DNA of 64,000 bases from CAVOJV01 sp963696325 (GTDB lineage Bacteria; Pseudomonadota; Gammaproteobacteria; Competibacterales; Competibacteraceae): assembly GCA_963696325.1 (NCBI GenBank), contig CAVOJV010000048.1:1-64000 (forward strand), in the 5' to 3' direction. The notes under the pieces were generated by a model, which saw only the letters and a program-made list of their open reading frames with translations, made no database searches and was not told where the DNA came from. How positions within the stretch are numbered: the stretch's first letter is position 1; the number at the start of each line of letters is the position of its first letter. Below are positions 62,492-64,000 of this stretch, piece by piece. The position numbers and the translations under genes were made by a program.

Positions 62492-63037
62492 ATGGCACAC
62501 TGGATTAAACAGATTTTTTCCCCTGTCTTGTCCTTGCTGTTGGTAGGCTGTGCGTCGACCTTTCCCCCGCTGGAAACCGCATCCCATGTAGACCTGGACC
62601 GGTTTATGGGCGACTGGTATGTCATTGCTTACACGCCAACGTTCCTCGACCGCGATGCCCACAACGCAATTGAATCCTATGCCATGAACCCTGATGGCTC
62701 CATCAGGACAAGCTATCGTTTCCGCGAGGGATCTTTCTCGGGGCCGATGAAGGAATACCACCCGACCGGTTATGTGCGCGAAGGAACCGGAAACGCGGTC
62801 TGGGGCATGCAGTTCATTTGGCCGATCAAGGCTGAGTATCGGGTGGCCTATCTCAAGGATGATTATTCGGTCACTATCATTGGCCGCACGGCGCGTGATT
62901 ATGTATGGATCATGGCTCGCCAACCTCAAATTCCCGACGCGGAATTGGAGCAATTGACCGCATCCTTGCTCAGACAAGGATACCGCTCGGAGCAGATTCA
63001 ACGCGTGCCGCAGCGCTGGGATTCAAGACCTAGGTAG
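62492..63037 (+). CDS. blc: Outer-membrane lipoprotein lipocalin (Blc)
   Basis: 181 residues. Signal peptide with lipobox LLLVGC, so it is lipidated at the Cys near residue 22. The lipocalin signature GDWYVIAYTPT follows, then the strand pattern SYRFREGSFSGPMKEYHPTG, AEYRVAYLKDDYSVTIIGRT and IMARQPQIPDAELEQL, as in Blc. It binds lysophospholipids or fatty acids at the inner face of the outer membrane in the bacterial family. It is in a 110-base gap after the cupin gene and is intact. Supports a Gram-negative host. Confidence 0.93.
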   Translation: MAHWIKQIFSPVLSLLLVGCASTFPPLETASHVDLDRFMGDWYVIAYTPTFLDRDAHNAIESYAMNPDGSIRTSYRFREGSFSGPMKEYHPTGYVREGTGNAVWGMQFIWPIKAEYRVAYLKDDYSVTIIGRTARDYVWIMARQPQIPDAELEQLTASLLRQGYRSEQIQRVPQRWDSRPR

Positions 63038-63096
63038 CGGTGTCAATTTTAGTGCATGCTCACGATTTAAGGCCGCGAGCGCACCGTTCGGGTGAG

Positions 63097-63792
63097 TCAG
63101 ACCCCAATACGCTCGAACTCACCGTAGGCGTTTCGCAGCCAAACCTTCATGCGTTGACGATCCATCAGACCGAGGCAATACCCGCGCTCCGGGTCTGTGT
63201 TATTAAGCGCCGCCCAAAAACTCTTGTCGCACTGGTCGATCCTGCGCATGGTGGGTTTATGGAGGGCCTTTAGCTCCATGACGGCCGCGCCGAGCTCTTC
63301 CGCCCGCTGCTTGGCGGAGGATTCAAGAAACAATCTGAAGTCATCGCCGCGCCCATGGTTGAGCACGATGGCATAGCGTCCCGAGTCGCCGTAGCGCTCG
63401 AGCAGTCCAGCGAGAAGATTCACGGAGTCCTTGCCATCGTCCATCACATGCCAGAACAGGATCTCGATATCCAACTCTTTGGCCAGTTCCAAGAGGCCGC
63501 CGCTGGCAATCCAGGCATGGACATCCCGGTCACTTTGAGCCGCCAGATCCACGAGTACATTAGTCTTTTCCTGGGCGGCGGACTCCACAAGGTGGTCCAA
63601 CTCTTCAAGGCAAGTCACTTCAACGGGTTGCGCAAAGTCTCCGTAGTAGCGCAAGAGCGCGCCATGGGAGCGATCGGTGTCGAATCCGGCCCAGGGTTGT
63701 TGTTTATCAATCCAGTACTGGGCAAGGAGGCGGGCGACTACCGATTTGCCTACCCCCCCCTTTTCTCCACCTATAAAGTGAATCCGACTCAT
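63097..63792 (-). CDS. ParA/MinD-like ATPase
   Basis: 231 residues. Deviant Walker A GGEKGGVGKS at residues 8-17 (KGGVGKS with signature Lys), followed by WAGFDTDRSHGALLRYYGD, LVDLAAQSDRDVHAWI (Walker B) and AIVLNHGRGDDFRLF. The sequence is of the orphan ParA type found on chromosomes and mobile elements, not linked here to a ParB gene. It could position a cargo or act as a regulatory ATPase. The start at 63792 is close to a possible divergent ORF at 63816. Confidence 0.88.
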   Translation of the reverse strand: MSRIHFIGGEKGGVGKSVVARLLAQYWIDKQQPWAGFDTDRSHGALLRYYGDFAQPVEVTCLEELDHLVESAAQEKTNVLVDLAAQSDRDVHAWIASGGLLELAKELDIEILFWHVMDDGKDSVNLLAGLLERYGDSGRYAIVLNHGRGDDFRLFLESSAKQRAEELGAAVMELKALHKPTMRRIDQCDKSFWAALNNTDPERGYCLGLMDRQRMKVWLRNAYGEFERIGV

Positions 63793-63815
63793 TATGGTGT
63801 AACTCCTGGCTATTA

Positions 63816-63953
63816 ATGGATAAAATCAATGGGCGTATGCAAGCGGTGTGCCGCGCCTTTTCCAACTACCGGCGCCTGATTCGAAATCTTGATTTGAGCG
63901 CGGGCGGAGAGCTTTCTGAAATCGCGACCCAGGGGTGGTTGCTGGAGGCATGA
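63816..63953 (+). CDS. Possible small ORF divergent from the ParA-like gene
   Basis: 45 codons, MDKINGRMQAVCRAFSNYRR to GWLLEA. No family known. It may be the real start of a short gene or chance. Confidence 0.2.
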   Translation: MDKINGRMQAVCRAFSNYRRLIRNLDLSAGGELSEIATQGWLLEA

Positions 63954-64000
63954 CAGCGCTAAAGCCGGGATTGAAGATAATCCGATCGCTATAATTGAAT

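Overview
The window reads as a chromosomal exopolysaccharide (EPS/capsule) and cell-surface region from a gammaproteobacterium. Supporting signs are an AlgD-type GDP-mannose dehydrogenase, RfaH-like KOW domains with ops elements, a Blc lipocalin, a WbuC-type cupin and several proteobacterial mobile-element relics. A relative of the activated-sludge glycogen accumulators (Competibacter-like) would fit the gene mix, but I cannot confirm taxonomy from sequence alone. No rRNA, tRNA or CRISPR array was recognised.

Layout. 0-4.6 kb (+): secreted PKD/LamG protein, GH16 glycanase and a beta-helix protein. 4.9-10.5 kb (+): a block with very high GC, GTG starts and tight overlaps, looking actinobacterial: GT2-rhamnosyltransferase fusion, truncated GT4, second glycosyltransferase, asparagine synthase; an IS21 relic follows. 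10.9-24.5 kb (-): the EPS assembly operon Wzx flippase, WcaJ-like initiating transferase, GT, AlgD, GT4, Wzy/ligase-like polymerase. It is interrupted between 12.9 and 17.3 kb by a second actinobacterial-looking GT block bracketed by two copies of the GT4 3' end. 24.7-27.8 kb: DUF433/DUF5615 toxin-antitoxin pair, IS110 element, wecB. 27.8-40.4 kb: a repeat-rich, mobile-element-rich zone with a ~957 bp duplication carrying a Uma2 gene, two truncated RfaH KOW genes each followed by an ops element, an IS66-like element nested inside another IS, a palindrome-armed MITE in three states, and an AT-rich graveyard of broken polysaccharide genes. 40.4-47.5 kb (-): intact nucleotide-sugar genes (aminotransferases, epimerase, formyltransferase, Gfo/Idh/MocA oxidoreductase, acetyltransferase). 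48.4-57.1 kb (-): pieces of what reads as one giant secreted protein (double WD40 propeller, deacetylase-like domain, DUF4082, Ig-like, N,N-dimethylformamidase-like). 57.9-60.8 kb (-): another broken surface protein. 61.3-64 kb: hypothetical gene, WbuC cupin, Blc lipocalin and a ParA-like ATPase.

How it fits together: WcaJ-like loads the first sugar on undecaprenyl phosphate, the glycosyltransferases extend it with AlgD-derived GDP-mannuronate and amino sugars made by WecB and the 40-47 kb genes, Wzx flips and the Wzy-like protein polymerises. The secreted GH16, beta-helix, deacetylase-like and adhesive proteins would then trim or bind the polymer. RfaH/ops antitermination is the visible regulatory theme.

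Caveat: many genes carry single-base indels (often several per gene) while neighbours are intact. Either parts of the locus are decaying or the assembly has uncorrected indels. The pro-/actinobacterial junctions also need read-level support before being called transfer.
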